Of a stretch of 64,000 bases of DNA, positions 27,161 through 37,282 are shown in pieces. Position 1 is the first letter of the stretch. Every line of letters starts with the position of its first letter. The notes beneath the pieces are model-generated. The model did no database searches. It saw nothing but the letters and a program-made list of their open reading frames with translations, and had not been told where the DNA came from. Source of the DNA: Chitinophagales bacterium (GTDB taxonomy: Bacteria; Bacteroidota; Bacteroidia; Chitinophagales; JADJOU01); the NCBI GenBank assembly GCA_030832185.1, contig JAURJQ010000003.1, forward strand, positions 124,001-188,000, in the 5' to 3' direction. The position numbers and the translations under genes are program-made.

Positions 27161-30100
27161 TTATTGTAATAAAACTAGTTTTTCGTATTTACTGGCAGTT
27201 TCTCCTTTTGTATCACGTATGGTTAAGGTATATACATACACCCCTTTACCTAATTTATCGCCAAAATCATCCAATCCATTCCACTGAATTTGGTCTTTTA
27301 CTCTAAATCCTTCGGTACTTAATTTTTGATGAATACGCTTAACTACTCTACCTGTAATTGTCATGATATTAATAGATATATCCAGAATCTCATTAGGTCT
27401 ATTATGCTCAAATTCAAACCGCGTATTGGTGGTGAATGGATTCGGATAATTCAGTAAATGAAAAAGCGCTATTTTTTCTGATGAGGCTACTATAAATTCA
27501 GTGTATCCTTCGCCAGGATTATTATAAACATCCCATGCTTTGACCTTTAGGGTATGTCGTCCATCTTTTAGCTTATAGTAAGGATAATTTATTTGCCCAT
27601 TCATAAAATCTCCTTGATTCGTTCTGTAATAGCTATTTAAGTTTATTGGTAATCTTAGGTTATCGTCCAATATGGCTGTAATATCATGACCAATGCCTGC
27701 TCCAGTCGTATTAATCCCACTTGAGTCAAATAGTTTGACCAAAAGAATAGGATCTGAATTGGTTAATCCCCCAAATGCAAATTTCTCATCATTCATAAAT
27801 AGTTGAACTTTGGGTGGTTGATTATCTGCCGCTGCATTTAGATTAGCGCCTCCTATCCATACGTTGGTATCCATACCAGCGGCATCTCTATAGGGCTTTT
27901 GATTTACATCTGCTGCATAGTATGAGATTTTTCCACGCCCCATGGCATAGTTTATATCCTTAGGTACGATAAATTCGATAGTGAATTTCCCATCTTTAAC
28001 CAAAGTACTTCCGCGAAACAATCTACTTTGCTGAGTTTTAAAGGTGTCACCGGGTATTTTTGGTTCTTTTGTGTCGTTATAGTTCAATTTATTTTGACTA
28101 GGTTTATCTAACACCGTGATTTGACAAAAACCATTGAAATCAGCCATTAGATTATTAGTTAAATCTCTTACCTCTCCTTTAATTGTGACTTTGCTCAGAG
28201 ATTTTAGGGTGTCGTCTGTTCCATTAGAAATAGAGGTGGTTATAACATTGTACTTTGGTAGATTTATTTCTAAGGCAGGATCACCTATTAAAACTACTTT
28301 CTGAGAGTTGCTATTGATGACACTTTTGGTAGCTCTGGCTATTTGCCCTAGAGTCGTATTGGTTCTATTGAAAAAGCTGGCAAAAAAATCATTCATAAAT
28401 GGGCCTTGATCTGAGATATAAACCTCTCTACAGGTAGTGAGTAGACCAATAGCTCCTCCATCTTTTTGCAGAAAATATCTTTCTCCCGCTGATTTATTGC
28501 TGGCATTAGGTTTGTCATAGGGAGCAAAACCGCAGGTAGCCGTAGTCACAAAAGGTAATGAGTAAATGTTTTTATAGATAGGTAAATCATTGGAAGATAG
28601 GATGCGTTCTTGAGACCAGTTGGACTCCCCTCCATGTCCTACATAGGTCATAAGAATATTACCAAAGGTAAAATTATCTTTTACTAATTTCTCTACGTCT
28701 TCATAACGCTGACCTCCGGAGAATTGTTGCTGAAAAAAGGCGTCGAGATAGACCTTGTTTTGGAGGGTTTTTACATTATCTGCAATAAGTTTTTTACTCA
28801 CCGTTTCATTTTGGCTATAAAAGTCTGCATCAGACTGTGTATCATAATCATCTGCCACCAGTGTAGTCTGATTTCGCCAATCGCCATAGGATTCTTTCGC
28901 TTTATATTTCTTTATTTTATTTACTACATCTCTAGCTTCTTCTATACTAGACACGGGTAGTCTACCTATGCCATAAGCCATGGTCTTTATCGCATCGTTT
29001 AGATTAGTATCGGCTAGAATATCGAGTCCATAAATATCATCTGTAGGAAATGATTGAGAGAAATCACTCGAAAATAAGGTTTCATAAGTAGGAACGTAAT
29101 CTTCACAGGTGTTCGAAGTTTTATTGACCCTTTTATAGTCTACGCAGGGCTTTCCAAATAGAGTCACTGTAGAAAGTTTTTCCGGGGCAGAGAGACCTTT
29201 TACAGCTATTTCATTTATAAATCGGCGGATAGCAGTCACGTCTTTATTTCCCGAGCTATACTCATTATATATAGTCTCTACATCTACTACATGTGTCACT
29301 ATGCCTCTCTCTTCTTTATGAAATTCACCAAGCTCCTTAGCCTGATTTAACCAGTTTTTATGCGAAATAATTACATTATGGGCAGCACTTAGATTTTTCA
29401 AGTCTTGATTGTCTATTTTTCCTACAGCGATAGGTGTAAAAGCTTTAATATCCTCAAAGACGACAAACTCGCTGGTAGCAGAGGCATTGCTGAAAACGTG
29501 ATTTTTATTTGAGAGGGATTTATAGGCACCAATAGTGGTCACATCCCATAGTTTAGCATTTTGTGCTCCACTGAGATTGAATTGAATATTATTGCCACTT
29601 CCAGCCTCATCTTTAAATCTAAATGTATACTGATCCCCACTGTAAGTCAAAGGCGCTTTGGCATTGACGGTGATATAATCTAGATAGAAATTCTCATTGA
29701 TAGCCCCATTAATACTAAAGCTAATTTTTGCATTTGCCCCAGGGCAGAGCATCTGAAAGGTATCTATTTGTATCTTATCCGAAGCGCTCAGTAGCAGGGA
29801 TTTTACAAAATTACCATTGACATTTATGGAAAGGTTTACTCCTACTAATCTGGTAAGATAGCTATAGGTGATTGTCATTTTTTCTCCATTCGTACAGCTA
29901 CTAATTGGTAGATCTGTATTGATAGTTTTTACTGTGTTATTAATGGTATATGCATACCATATTCTTCCAGAAAGATTGGGATTGAAGGAATCTATATCTT
30001 GAATGCCAAGGTAGTCATAGCTTGAATAAGTGCGCACGGGCGAACCACTGGGGCCTGCTGCTATCATTTTTTTATTGCTGCCTTCTGTAGTGGTTAGAAA

Positions 30101-30542
30101 AAAATGCTGCACAGAAGTATAATAGGCGGACGTATGTTTGAACCAACCATCTTGTTTGTCGAGAAATTTACCGAAAGGACCATCTGCATAGAATAAAATA
30201 TAATCTTCTTTATCTATCTGATTATTTCCATTGACATCGACTATTTCGATGTTATTTTCTTTTACTTGATTCACATTCGCTACATAATATTCTGGCAGTG
30301 GGCCACCACCATAACCGAATATTCCTAGATTAGATGTTTTTAAGTCATCTGTCTTAATCTTGAGCTCATTGACCATGAAATTATAATCTAATTTGTATAC
30401 CCCAGGTCTATTTATACTAAATTTGTACCAATTGCCTTGTTTAAAAATAGAATTGGCCTTCAGTTGAAAATTGAATATAAAAATAAAACTGAATACTAAA
30501 AGCACCAGTCTATGCGTTAGTAAGACATGATTATATTTCATA
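27161..30542 (-). CDS. porU: T9SS sortase-like peptidase PorU
   Basis: PorU is a gingipain-family (C25) cysteine peptidase of about 1,126 residues. It removes the C-terminal sorting domain of T9SS cargo at the cell surface and links the cargo to a glycolipid anchor. A signal peptide occupies the first 30 residues. The catalytic His is in YVGHGGESNW (about 633) and the Cys in VTTATCGFAPYD (about 669), the usual spacing. The C-terminal NYPNPFTTNTRFEFEH to GVYVYTLTIRD stretch is an uncleaved sorting-type domain, as in known PorU. I prefer ATG 30542 to an upstream in-frame TTG. It is divergent from the PorP-like gene. Confidence 0.94.
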
Positions 30543-30640
30543 TTGGATTTCAAATATAGGTAGAATAACTTATATTATTAATTTTGTATTTTTAAATTTG
30601 ATCAGGGTAGTAAATCTTAAGTAATAACAACGATAAAGGA

Positions 30641-31642
30641 TTGAAAAAATTTCATATAATGTTTATTGTTTTAATGCAGCTTGCGAATAGTTGGGCTCAG
30701 GATATTCATTTCTCCCAGTTAGCTCAAACTCAGTTCTTTTCAAACCCAGCGTTTGCTGGGATACAGTTTGGTCCGCGTGTTTTAGCTCATTATAGAAACG
30801 AATACCCCAATATAGGGAGTCAAATCAATTCTGGATTCAATACTTATTTTATATCCTATGATCAATTCTTGAAAAATTATAATAGTGGTCTAGGTGCGCA
30901 GGTCATAGCGGATAAATTCGGAGATAATCTGTATTCAAGATACTACATCAATATTAACTATGCTTATCAAGCTAAATTTAATGAATACAATGCATTGCGT
31001 TTTGGGTTATCTGCAAATATGATTCACCAGCAATTAGACAAATCTAAATTGGTATTTTTTGATCAGATTGATCCTATTAACGGATTCAATCAGCTAGCCG
31101 CCAGTGAAGAGGATATTTCCAATAGTTTTTCTCAAACGAATTTCAATCTAAATGCCGGTATAGTTTATTTTACGAATTACTTCTATGCGGGTTTGAGTGC
31201 CCGTAATCTGCTGCCGAGAAACAACTTTCAAGGAATAGCATCCAAGCAATTTGAAGATATGACCATTTCAGCCCAGGTTGGAGGTGTGTATTGGTTGAAT
31301 CAAGATAAAAGAATTGCTTTATTTCCCTATTTTTTATTTGACAGGCAATATGATTATCAAAAATATGTAGGTAATATACTTTATCAATATGAAACATTAA
31401 ATCTGGGATTAGGTTTTCGTCATAATGCTCGAGATTTAGAGTCTATAATTTTCTTGGTGGGATTTAATTTTAATAAACTTAGAATAAGCTATTCTTATGA
31501 CTTAAATACAAGCGGAATTAAATCATATACAGGTGGTTCTCATGAGGTTGGTGTGCGAATTTTATTTAAGGGGGAGGATAATTCTCTCTATCCAAATGAG
31601 TACAAAAACATACTTTTTTGTCCAGATTTTATGAAAAACTAA
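30641..31642 (+). CDS. PorP/SprF-family T9SS outer-membrane protein
   Basis: This 333-residue protein starts with a signal peptide ending NSWA-QD, then DIHFSQLAQTQFFSNPAFAG, the PorP/SprF opening motif, and a barrel-like run of strands ending HEVGVRILFKG. PorP-type proteins form outer-membrane barrels. Some bind the PorE/PG1035-type peptidoglycan anchor, and SprF-type members help secrete specific partners such as SprB. Here no large adhesin is directly paired on the same strand, but gldJ follows after 145 bases. The start is TTG 30641, giving MKKFHIMFIV; the first ATG (30659) would strip the basic residues off the signal peptide. Confidence 0.9.
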   Translation: MKKFHIMFIVLMQLANSWAQDIHFSQLAQTQFFSNPAFAGIQFGPRVLAHYRNEYPNIGSQINSGFNTYFISYDQFLKNYNSGLGAQVIADKFGDNLYSRYYININYAYQAKFNEYNALRFGLSANMIHQQLDKSKLVFFDQIDPINGFNQLAASEEDISNSFSQTNFNLNAGIVYFTNYFYAGLSARNLLPRNNFQGIASKQFEDMTISAQVGGVYWLNQDKRIALFPYFLFDRQYDYQKYVGNILYQYETLNLGLGFRHNARDLESIIFLVGFNFNKLRISYSYDLNTSGIKSYTGGSHEVGVRILFKGEDNSLYPNEYKNILFCPDFMKN

Positions 31643-31673
31643 AAAAATGTACAATAAATATTAAAAAATGCGT

Positions 31674-31750
31674 TATCTTAGCAAACTGAATTGGATAATT
31701 TAAAATTAAAAGTTCAAGCTTTGTGAGAATTTATTCCTCAAACCTTGAAA
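31674..31750 (+). promoter_or_regulatory. gldJ leader: -7-like box and imperfect hairpin
   Basis: TATCTTAGC (31674-31682) is one base from the -7 consensus. Downstream, TTCAAGCTTTG (31713-31723) pairs imperfectly with CAAACCTTGAA (31739-31749) in the transcribed leader about 40 bases before the gldJ ATG. There is no T run after the hairpin, so it is not an obvious terminator. Confidence 0.35.
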
Positions 31751-31787
31751 TTAAAAGTATAATAAAATCAAAATAAATAACAAACAC

Positions 31788-33284
31788 ATGAAAAAACTTT
31801 TTGTTTATTTAGTAGTTGGTACCTTTTTCTTTGGAGTATTTACTTCATGCAGCAACAAAGGTAGTTCAAAGGCAGGAAAATCTGAAACTACTGGTTGGAA
31901 CTACAATGATACTAAAAACGGCGGATTTGAAAAAACACAGTACGCAGGTCAAGCAACTTCTCCGGGACTAGTTCTTGTGCCAGGGGGTACTTATCTTATG
32001 GGTCAGAAAGATGAGGATGTCATGCGTGATTGGAATAACGTAGCTAGAAGAATTACGGTGCCTTCTTTCTACATGGATCAGACTGAAGTTTCTAATATGC
32101 AATACCGTGAGTATGTTTGGTGGTTAAGCAGAGTTTTTGGAGAAGGCTTTCCTCAAGTAGTTCAAAGAGCGCTGCCAGATACTCTAGTTTGGAGAGACGA
32201 GTTGGCCTATAATGAGCCCTATGTCGAGTATTATTACAGACATCCATCATTTGATAATTATCCAGTCGTTGGGGTTTCTTGGCTGCAAGCAAATGACTTC
32301 GCTAAGTGGAGAAGTGACAGAGTTAATGAGCAGATATTGGTAACAAAAGGAATTATAAAGTTTGACCCGTCTTCTGATGTGGACGATAACAATTTTAATA
32401 CTCAAGCTTATTTAGTAGGTCAGTATGAGCCTACTGCTGGTGATCAGAAAAAACAAATGAAGGATATTCAAGCAGGAGGAAAATCTACAAGACCTGTGAA
32501 ATTTGAGGATGGTATCTTGCAACCTGACTATAGACTGCCTACTGAGGCCGAATGGGAATATGCTGCGTATTCATTGGTGGGCAATCAGCCATATAAGGAT
32601 GAGGAGCGTATCACCGAGCAAAAAATCTATCCTTGGAATGGACATAGTCTTCGTTATCCAAAAACAGGTAAATTGCAGGGTAAATTCTTAGCTAACTTCA
32701 AAAGAGGTAGAGGAGATAATATGGGTTTAGCTCCTAATCTTAATGATAATGGTGCTATTACTTCAGAGGTAAAGTCTAATTATCCAAATGATTTCGGATT
32801 ATTCAATATGGCTGGGAACGTGAATGAGTGGTGTATGGACGTATATAGACCTATGACTATGACGGATGCTGTAGACTTCAATTCTTTCCGTGGTAATATT
32901 TATAAAACTAAATTAAGAGGCGAAGATGGAGAATTAGCAGAAAAAGATTCATTGGGAAGACTTAATTATAGAGATATAAAGGAAGAGGAAGCGGCTTCTA
33001 GAAGAAATTATAGAAAAGCTGATGTCAGAAACTTTGGAGATCAAGACAAGGAGTCGAATGTAGTCTATGGTTATGGTAAATCATCTCTGGTAAATGACCA
33101 ATCAAGAGTATTTAAGGGAGGTTCTTGGAAAGACCGTGTATATTGGTTATCTCCAGGCACTCGTAGATTCTTCCAAGAATATGAAGCTGCTGATGATATA
33201 GGATTCAGATGTGCTATGAATAGAATGGGTGCTCCGTTAGGAAATAAGTTTCCTTCTGGAAATATTTTCAAAAAGAAAAAATAA
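31788..33284 (+). CDS. gldJ: Gliding motility/T9SS lipoprotein GldJ
   Basis: This 498-residue protein has a lipoprotein signal (hydrophobic 4-17, then FTSCSNKG with the acylated Cys) and a formylglycine-generating-enzyme-like (FGE-sulfatase) domain: LVPGGTYLMGQKDED, MDQTEVSNMQYREYV, DYRLPTEAEWEYAAYS, GNVNEWCMDVYRP and VFKGGSWKDRVYW. GldJ is required for gliding and stabilises GldK and the T9SS in Flavobacterium; it is anchored in the periplasm, probably to the outer membrane. In other genomes it is found close to porU and porV, which matches this neighbourhood. A terminator follows. Confidence 0.9.
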   Translation: MKKLFVYLVVGTFFFGVFTSCSNKGSSKAGKSETTGWNYNDTKNGGFEKTQYAGQATSPGLVLVPGGTYLMGQKDEDVMRDWNNVARRITVPSFYMDQTEVSNMQYREYVWWLSRVFGEGFPQVVQRALPDTLVWRDELAYNEPYVEYYYRHPSFDNYPVVGVSWLQANDFAKWRSDRVNEQILVTKGIIKFDPSSDVDDNNFNTQAYLVGQYEPTAGDQKKQMKDIQAGGKSTRPVKFEDGILQPDYRLPTEAEWEYAAYSLVGNQPYKDEERITEQKIYPWNGHSLRYPKTGKLQGKFLANFKRGRGDNMGLAPNLNDNGAITSEVKSNYPNDFGLFNMAGNVNEWCMDVYRPMTMTDAVDFNSFRGNIYKTKLRGEDGELAEKDSLGRLNYRDIKEEEAASRRNYRKADVRNFGDQDKESNVVYGYGKSSLVNDQSRVFKGGSWKDRVYWLSPGTRRFFQEYEAADDIGFRCAMNRMGAPLGNKFPSGNIFKKKK

Positions 33285-33305
33285 ATTGTCTAAAATCAAT
33301 ATAAA

Positions 33306-33334
33306 AGCTCTCGCTCACAGCGAGGGCTTTTTTT
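33306..33334 (+). terminator. Intrinsic terminator after gldJ
   Basis: AGCTCTCGCT (33306-33315) and AGCGAGGGCT (33319-33328) form a 10-bp stem with one G-U pair and a 3-base loop, followed by seven T. Confidence 0.92.
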
Positions 33335-33347
33335 GTAATATGAAATC

Positions 33348-34637
33348 ATGACTATAGAGAAGCTCTACATTATTTTTTTAGCCCAAGGGCAGAAAATAAC
33401 AACAGATACGCGTAGAATAGAGTCAGGTCAGATTTATTTTGCTCTTAAAGGAGCTAATTTTGATGGAAATAAATTCGCTCAAGAAGCCTTAAATCAAGGC
33501 GCCAAGTATGCAGTGGTAGACGATGAGGCTCTTGCTGGGAATCAAGGCATGATCTCCGTAGAAGATGTTCTGAGTACATTGCAGCAGTTGGCTTTATATC
33601 ACAGACGTAAACTCAATTTACCTGTTATTGCTATTACGGGTAGTAATGGTAAGACGACTTCTAAAGAACTCATTCGAGAGGTACTCTCTACCAAATTTAA
33701 AGTTGCCTGTACAAAAGGTAATTTAAATAATCATATAGGCATTCCATTGACACTTTTGGATATAAAAGCATATGAAGACATCTCTATCGTAGAAATGGGA
33801 GCAAATCATCAAGGAGAAATTGCAGCTTATTGTAAGTATACTGAACCCAATTATGGAGTGATCACCAATATAGGTAAGGCTCACCTTGAAGGGTTTGGTG
33901 GAATAGAGGGCGTTATTAAAGGAAAAACAGAATTATATAGCTATTTAGCTAATAACTTCAATAACAAAATTTTTATAAATGCAGATGATCATATATTGAA
34001 TAAATATACTTCCCATCTAGTACAAATTCTCTACGGCACGAATCCGGTTCTGCCCATTCATGGCAAAATTCTAGATAATAATTCTAATAATCTAACTATA
34101 TCCGTACATGAGGCGGATACTGACTACTTAATTCGCACTCAATTGGCGGGAGATTATAATTTATATAATGTTTTATTAGCGTTCTCTATAGGTCGGTATT
34201 TCGAAATAGATGCCGTGAGGATAGTTCAAGCACTAGAATCCTATCAACCATCAAACAGTCGTTCTCAAATCATCAAGTCTGGAGATACGACTATTATCTT
34301 AGATGCCTATAATGCTAATCCATCAAGTATGGAGGTAGCTTTATTCAATTTAGCGAAATTTGAAGGTAAACGGATAGCTATATTAGGTGCTATGAAGGAA
34401 ATGGGCAATCATAGTGAAGAAGAACATAAAAAGATTTTAGAATTAGCTTTAAATCTGAACATAAATATTATAGTAGCCATAGGTATAGAGTTTTCCGAAG
34501 TAATATCTTCAAAGACTATCCAATATTTTGAAACGACGGAGGAAGCAAAAAATTGGTACAAGCAGCAAAAATTCGGAAGAGATACTATATTAATCAAAGG
34601 TTCGAGAGGTATGGCTTTAGAAAAAATTTTAGAATGA
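33348..34637 (+). CDS. murF: UDP-N-acetylmuramoyl-tripeptide--D-alanyl-D-alanine ligase
   Basis: MurF is a 429-residue cytosolic ATP-dependent ligase that adds D-Ala-D-Ala to the UDP-MurNAc tripeptide in peptidoglycan synthesis. The N-terminal substrate domain includes TDTRRIESGQIYFALKG. The ATP loop is ITGSNGKTT (97-104), followed by TKGNLNNHIGIPLTLL and EMGANHQGEIA. The C-terminal domain has LDAYNANPSSME. The length is a little short but complete. The stop codon overlaps the start of the ECF sigma gene in an ATGA, so the two are translationally coupled. Confidence 0.95.
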   Translation: MTIEKLYIIFLAQGQKITTDTRRIESGQIYFALKGANFDGNKFAQEALNQGAKYAVVDDEALAGNQGMISVEDVLSTLQQLALYHRRKLNLPVIAITGSNGKTTSKELIREVLSTKFKVACTKGNLNNHIGIPLTLLDIKAYEDISIVEMGANHQGEIAAYCKYTEPNYGVITNIGKAHLEGFGGIEGVIKGKTELYSYLANNFNNKIFINADDHILNKYTSHLVQILYGTNPVLPIHGKILDNNSNNLTISVHEADTDYLIRTQLAGDYNLYNVLLAFSIGRYFEIDAVRIVQALESYQPSNSRSQIIKSGDTTIILDAYNANPSSMEVALFNLAKFEGKRIAILGAMKEMGNHSEEEHKKILELALNLNINIIVAIGIEFSEVISSKTIQYFETTEEAKNWYKQQKFGRDTILIKGSRGMALEKILE

Positions 34638-35218
34638 GTCGAATTTGGACAGATAAGGAACTCATTGAGGCTTGTCTCATTGGCAATCCTATAGCACAGA
34701 AAGTACTCTATGATACTTATTCTTCTGTTTTATTTGGTATTTGTATTCGATATAGTAAGAAGGAAGAAGAAGCGCAAGATATACTTCAAGATAGTTTTAT
34801 AAAAATTTTCACTAAGTTAGATACATACCAATATACTGGTTCGTTTGAAGGTTGGCTGAAAAGAATAGTGACCAATACTTCTATAGAATATTATCGAAAA
34901 AAAATCAATACGGAACAGGTAGAAGAAATTGGATTTAATCCATATTTAGCCGTTGACTCTGATAAAGTATTAGAAGTAGAAGAACTGTTAAAAATGATTC
35001 AAGAACTCCCTGAGGGATATCGAATCGTATTTAATATGTACGCAATAGATGGCTATACCCATGGTGAAATTGCTACTAAACTAAATATTTCTGAAGGAAC
35101 TTCTAAATCTCAGCTTTCTAGGGCTAGAGCCTATTTACAGCGTAAATTAAAAGAAAAATTTGAATTGCCTAGAAAATCCGTACAACCATTAGAGCATTTT
35201 TTACGTCTCCTTAGATAG
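34634..35218 (+). CDS. ECF RNA polymerase sigma factor
   Basis: This 194-residue sigma-70 factor has regions 2 and 4 only. Region 2 includes LYDTYSSVLFGICIRY and EEAQDILQDSFIKIFTKL, and region 4 includes LPEGYRIVFNMYAIDGYTHG and ISEGTSKSQLSRAR. It would direct transcription of an envelope-related regulon. The start is ATG 34634 within the murF stop; the frame stays open upstream inside murF, but the sigma fold begins at SRIWTDKELI. The next gene, 5 bases on, encodes a membrane protein that is a good candidate for its regulator. Confidence 0.92.
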   Translation: MSRIWTDKELIEACLIGNPIAQKVLYDTYSSVLFGICIRYSKKEEEAQDILQDSFIKIFTKLDTYQYTGSFEGWLKRIVTNTSIEYYRKKINTEQVEEIGFNPYLAVDSDKVLEVEELLKMIQELPEGYRIVFNMYAIDGYTHGEIATKLNISEGTSKSQLSRARAYLQRKLKEKFELPRKSVQPLEHFLRLLR

Positions 35219-35223
35219 TTACT

Positions 35224-36543
35224 ATGTGGAAAGATAGCGATTTTAGAGAATTATTTCAAAATTATAATCCTGAGCCACCGCAAAAGGTTTGGGAGCAGAT
35301 ATCTTATGCCCTATATAATGAGCGAGCGTCAAAGACTATTTCGCCATTCTTTACCACGACACAGAAAATGACCCTAGCAGCGGCTTCTGTAGCCTCTATA
35401 TTTCTTTCCGCATTTATGTATAGATACATAGATAGAAACATAGAAGTTAAGACTCCTTATGCAGAAGTTAGTTCTAATATAACTAGTCAAGAGGCGCCCC
35501 TTTCCTACAAGACAGAATTAGTAGTTCTTGAGAATAAACTGCAGACCTCGATAAAAACGGCTTCATTTTCTTCTATTACTAAGAAAAAAGTTGCTCCTCA
35601 AATTCAAATTCCAGAAGAGTTCGGTGAATTTAAAAAAGAATTACAAGAATTAGCTGAGCTTGACAGACAAATAGCCATTCTAGATGAGGAAATAACAGCG
35701 GTTAAATCTCGACAAACAGTCAATAATACATGGGAAAGACCTCAATTAGTCCCTATAGAATCAGGTACTGAGAGAAAGACCGCTGCAAACTGGACTAGAT
35801 ATACAGAATTAGAAAAAGAAGCTAAGACAGAAATACCAACCTTAGCATTAAAGCCAGAGGGTGAAACTAAAAAAGAGGAACCCAAATTGTCATTTCTTTA
35901 TAAATTTTACCTTACGCCGTATTTGGGCACAAATTATACACAGGTGACCTATCGAGATAGGCCTACAAATGATTATTTCTCAGAAAAAGCCAATTTCTCT
36001 GGTCGGTTAGGCTATAATGTAGGTATCCAATTAGGATATCAACTAAATAAACGATGGAGTATAGAATCTGGAATAGGTCTTGGGCAGTATATTCTTGGGT
36101 TTAGAGAAGATCATTCTACTTATGAAAGAAATGGTGATATGTATATTGATCAGCTAGATATTCCTTTAATGGCTCGGTACTCTATTCCCTTTGGCTCCAA
36201 GGATCTACCACTAGCTATATCTGTTAAGGGGGGGGTGCTGTATAGCAATGTTATTTTTTATCAGGTAAATTACATAGATAGGCAAAATAGACCTCTTCCT
36301 ATCGGCCCGAAGGAGCAATATTTCAGTGCAGACGTGGATAAGAGGCAATACAATAGTATGCAATTAGGATATACTGCAGGGTTTGATTTTGATGCTTATT
36401 TCTCGAAGAAAATAGCACTTAATCTTTCGGTGCTCAATGCCTTGGTCTCACAGTCTAGCAATTTTCCTCTGTTTAATGCTGAAAAGCAACGACCAATTCA
36501 ATTCTCAACTAGCTTTTCTATAGGTACTAAGATTCGATTTTAG
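35224..36543 (+). CDS. Probable anti-sigma-like protein fused to an outer-membrane barrel
   Basis: This 439-residue protein follows the ECF sigma gene by 5 bases. Residues 1-45 are cytoplasmic-like and contain YNPEPPQKVWEQI, a PPxxVW pattern I associate with Bacteroidota sigma-linked membrane proteins. One hydrophobic helix (about 49-66) follows, with no cleavable signal. A charged linker includes the coiled-coil-like FKKELQELAELDRQIAILDE (about 139-158). From about 220 the sequence is an OmpW/PorT-like beta-barrel (YLTPYLGTNYTQVTY to FSIGTKIRF, ending in Phe). The layout suggests one polypeptide linking the sigma factor in the cytosol to the outer membrane. The regulatory role is inferred, not shown. 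Confidence 0.65.
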   Translation: MWKDSDFRELFQNYNPEPPQKVWEQISYALYNERASKTISPFFTTTQKMTLAAASVASIFLSAFMYRYIDRNIEVKTPYAEVSSNITSQEAPLSYKTELVVLENKLQTSIKTASFSSITKKKVAPQIQIPEEFGEFKKELQELAELDRQIAILDEEITAVKSRQTVNNTWERPQLVPIESGTERKTAANWTRYTELEKEAKTEIPTLALKPEGETKKEEPKLSFLYKFYLTPYLGTNYTQVTYRDRPTNDYFSEKANFSGRLGYNVGIQLGYQLNKRWSIESGIGLGQYILGFREDHSTYERNGDMYIDQLDIPLMARYSIPFGSKDLPLAISVKGGVLYSNVIFYQVNYIDRQNRPLPIGPKEQYFSADVDKRQYNSMQLGYTAGFDFDAYFSKKIALNLSVLNALVSQSSNFPLFNAEKQRPIQFSTSFSIGTKIRF

Positions 36544-36610
36544 AAAGCGAATAAATTAGCACTACTTATTTTCTCTAGATTAGATTTGTAATTTAATTGA
36601 ACTTTAAGTT

Positions 36611-37282
36611 TTGCTTACATCGGTTTTTGCTTTATTAAAATATGATTTTCAGCGTGAGTTTCGTCAGCGGCTGTCTTTTCTAAGTATATTACTCTATGTT
36701 TTTTCTATTACTTATTTAATGTATTTTCTGCTGAATACTCAAGGTGCCCTCGTGAAAATGGAGGTGAAATACTGGAATGTCATCTTCTGGATTATAATTT
36801 TGTTTACAACTATCAATGAACTTATTTCACAGTTTAGTAAAGAATCAGATGGTCTATATCTCTATTATTATACCGTGATTCATCCTACTCATTTTATCAT
36901 TTCTAGATTGATTTTTCATGCTGTCTATGCTGCACTCACATCACTTTTGACTTATTTCATTTTTTCACTTTGGTTCGGTAGCCCTGTAGAAAATTTTAGT
37001 TTGATTTTACTCTCCATCATACTTGGGAGCAGTTCATTTGCTATTTTATTTACTTTGACTACAGCTATTTCTAAAGGATTAAAAAATAATGCGGTATTGA
37101 CTTCTATTTTAGGTTTTCCGCTGAGTATTCCTCTGATAACTCTGGTTTCTAGGTTATCTAAGGAAGCTTTTTTTATTGCCACTAGTGATAACTTTTGGAT
37201 AAACCTCTCTGTATTGATAGGTTTTAATCTCATTATGGTTGTATTGTCAGTAATTTTGTATCCTTATATTTGGCGCGAATGA
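36611..37282 (+). CDS. ccmB: Heme exporter protein CcmB
   Basis: This 223-residue protein has six predicted membrane helices and the CcmB pattern: an N-terminal KYDFQREFRQR, then ELISQFSKESDGLYLYYYTV and AILGF-like hydrophobic helices. CcmB is the membrane part of the CcmAB ABC transporter of cytochrome c maturation in the cytoplasmic membrane. The start is TTG 36611; the next in-frame ATG is inside the first helix. It overlaps ccmC by 4 bases. The ATPase ccmA is not in the window. Confidence 0.88.
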   Translation: MLTSVFALLKYDFQREFRQRLSFLSILLYVFSITYLMYFLLNTQGALVKMEVKYWNVIFWIIILFTTINELISQFSKESDGLYLYYYTVIHPTHFIISRLIFHAVYAALTSLLTYFIFSLWFGSPVENFSLILLSIILGSSSFAILFTLTTAISKGLKNNAVLTSILGFPLSIPLITLVSRLSKEAFFIATSDNFWINLSVLIGFNLIMVVLSVILYPYIWRE

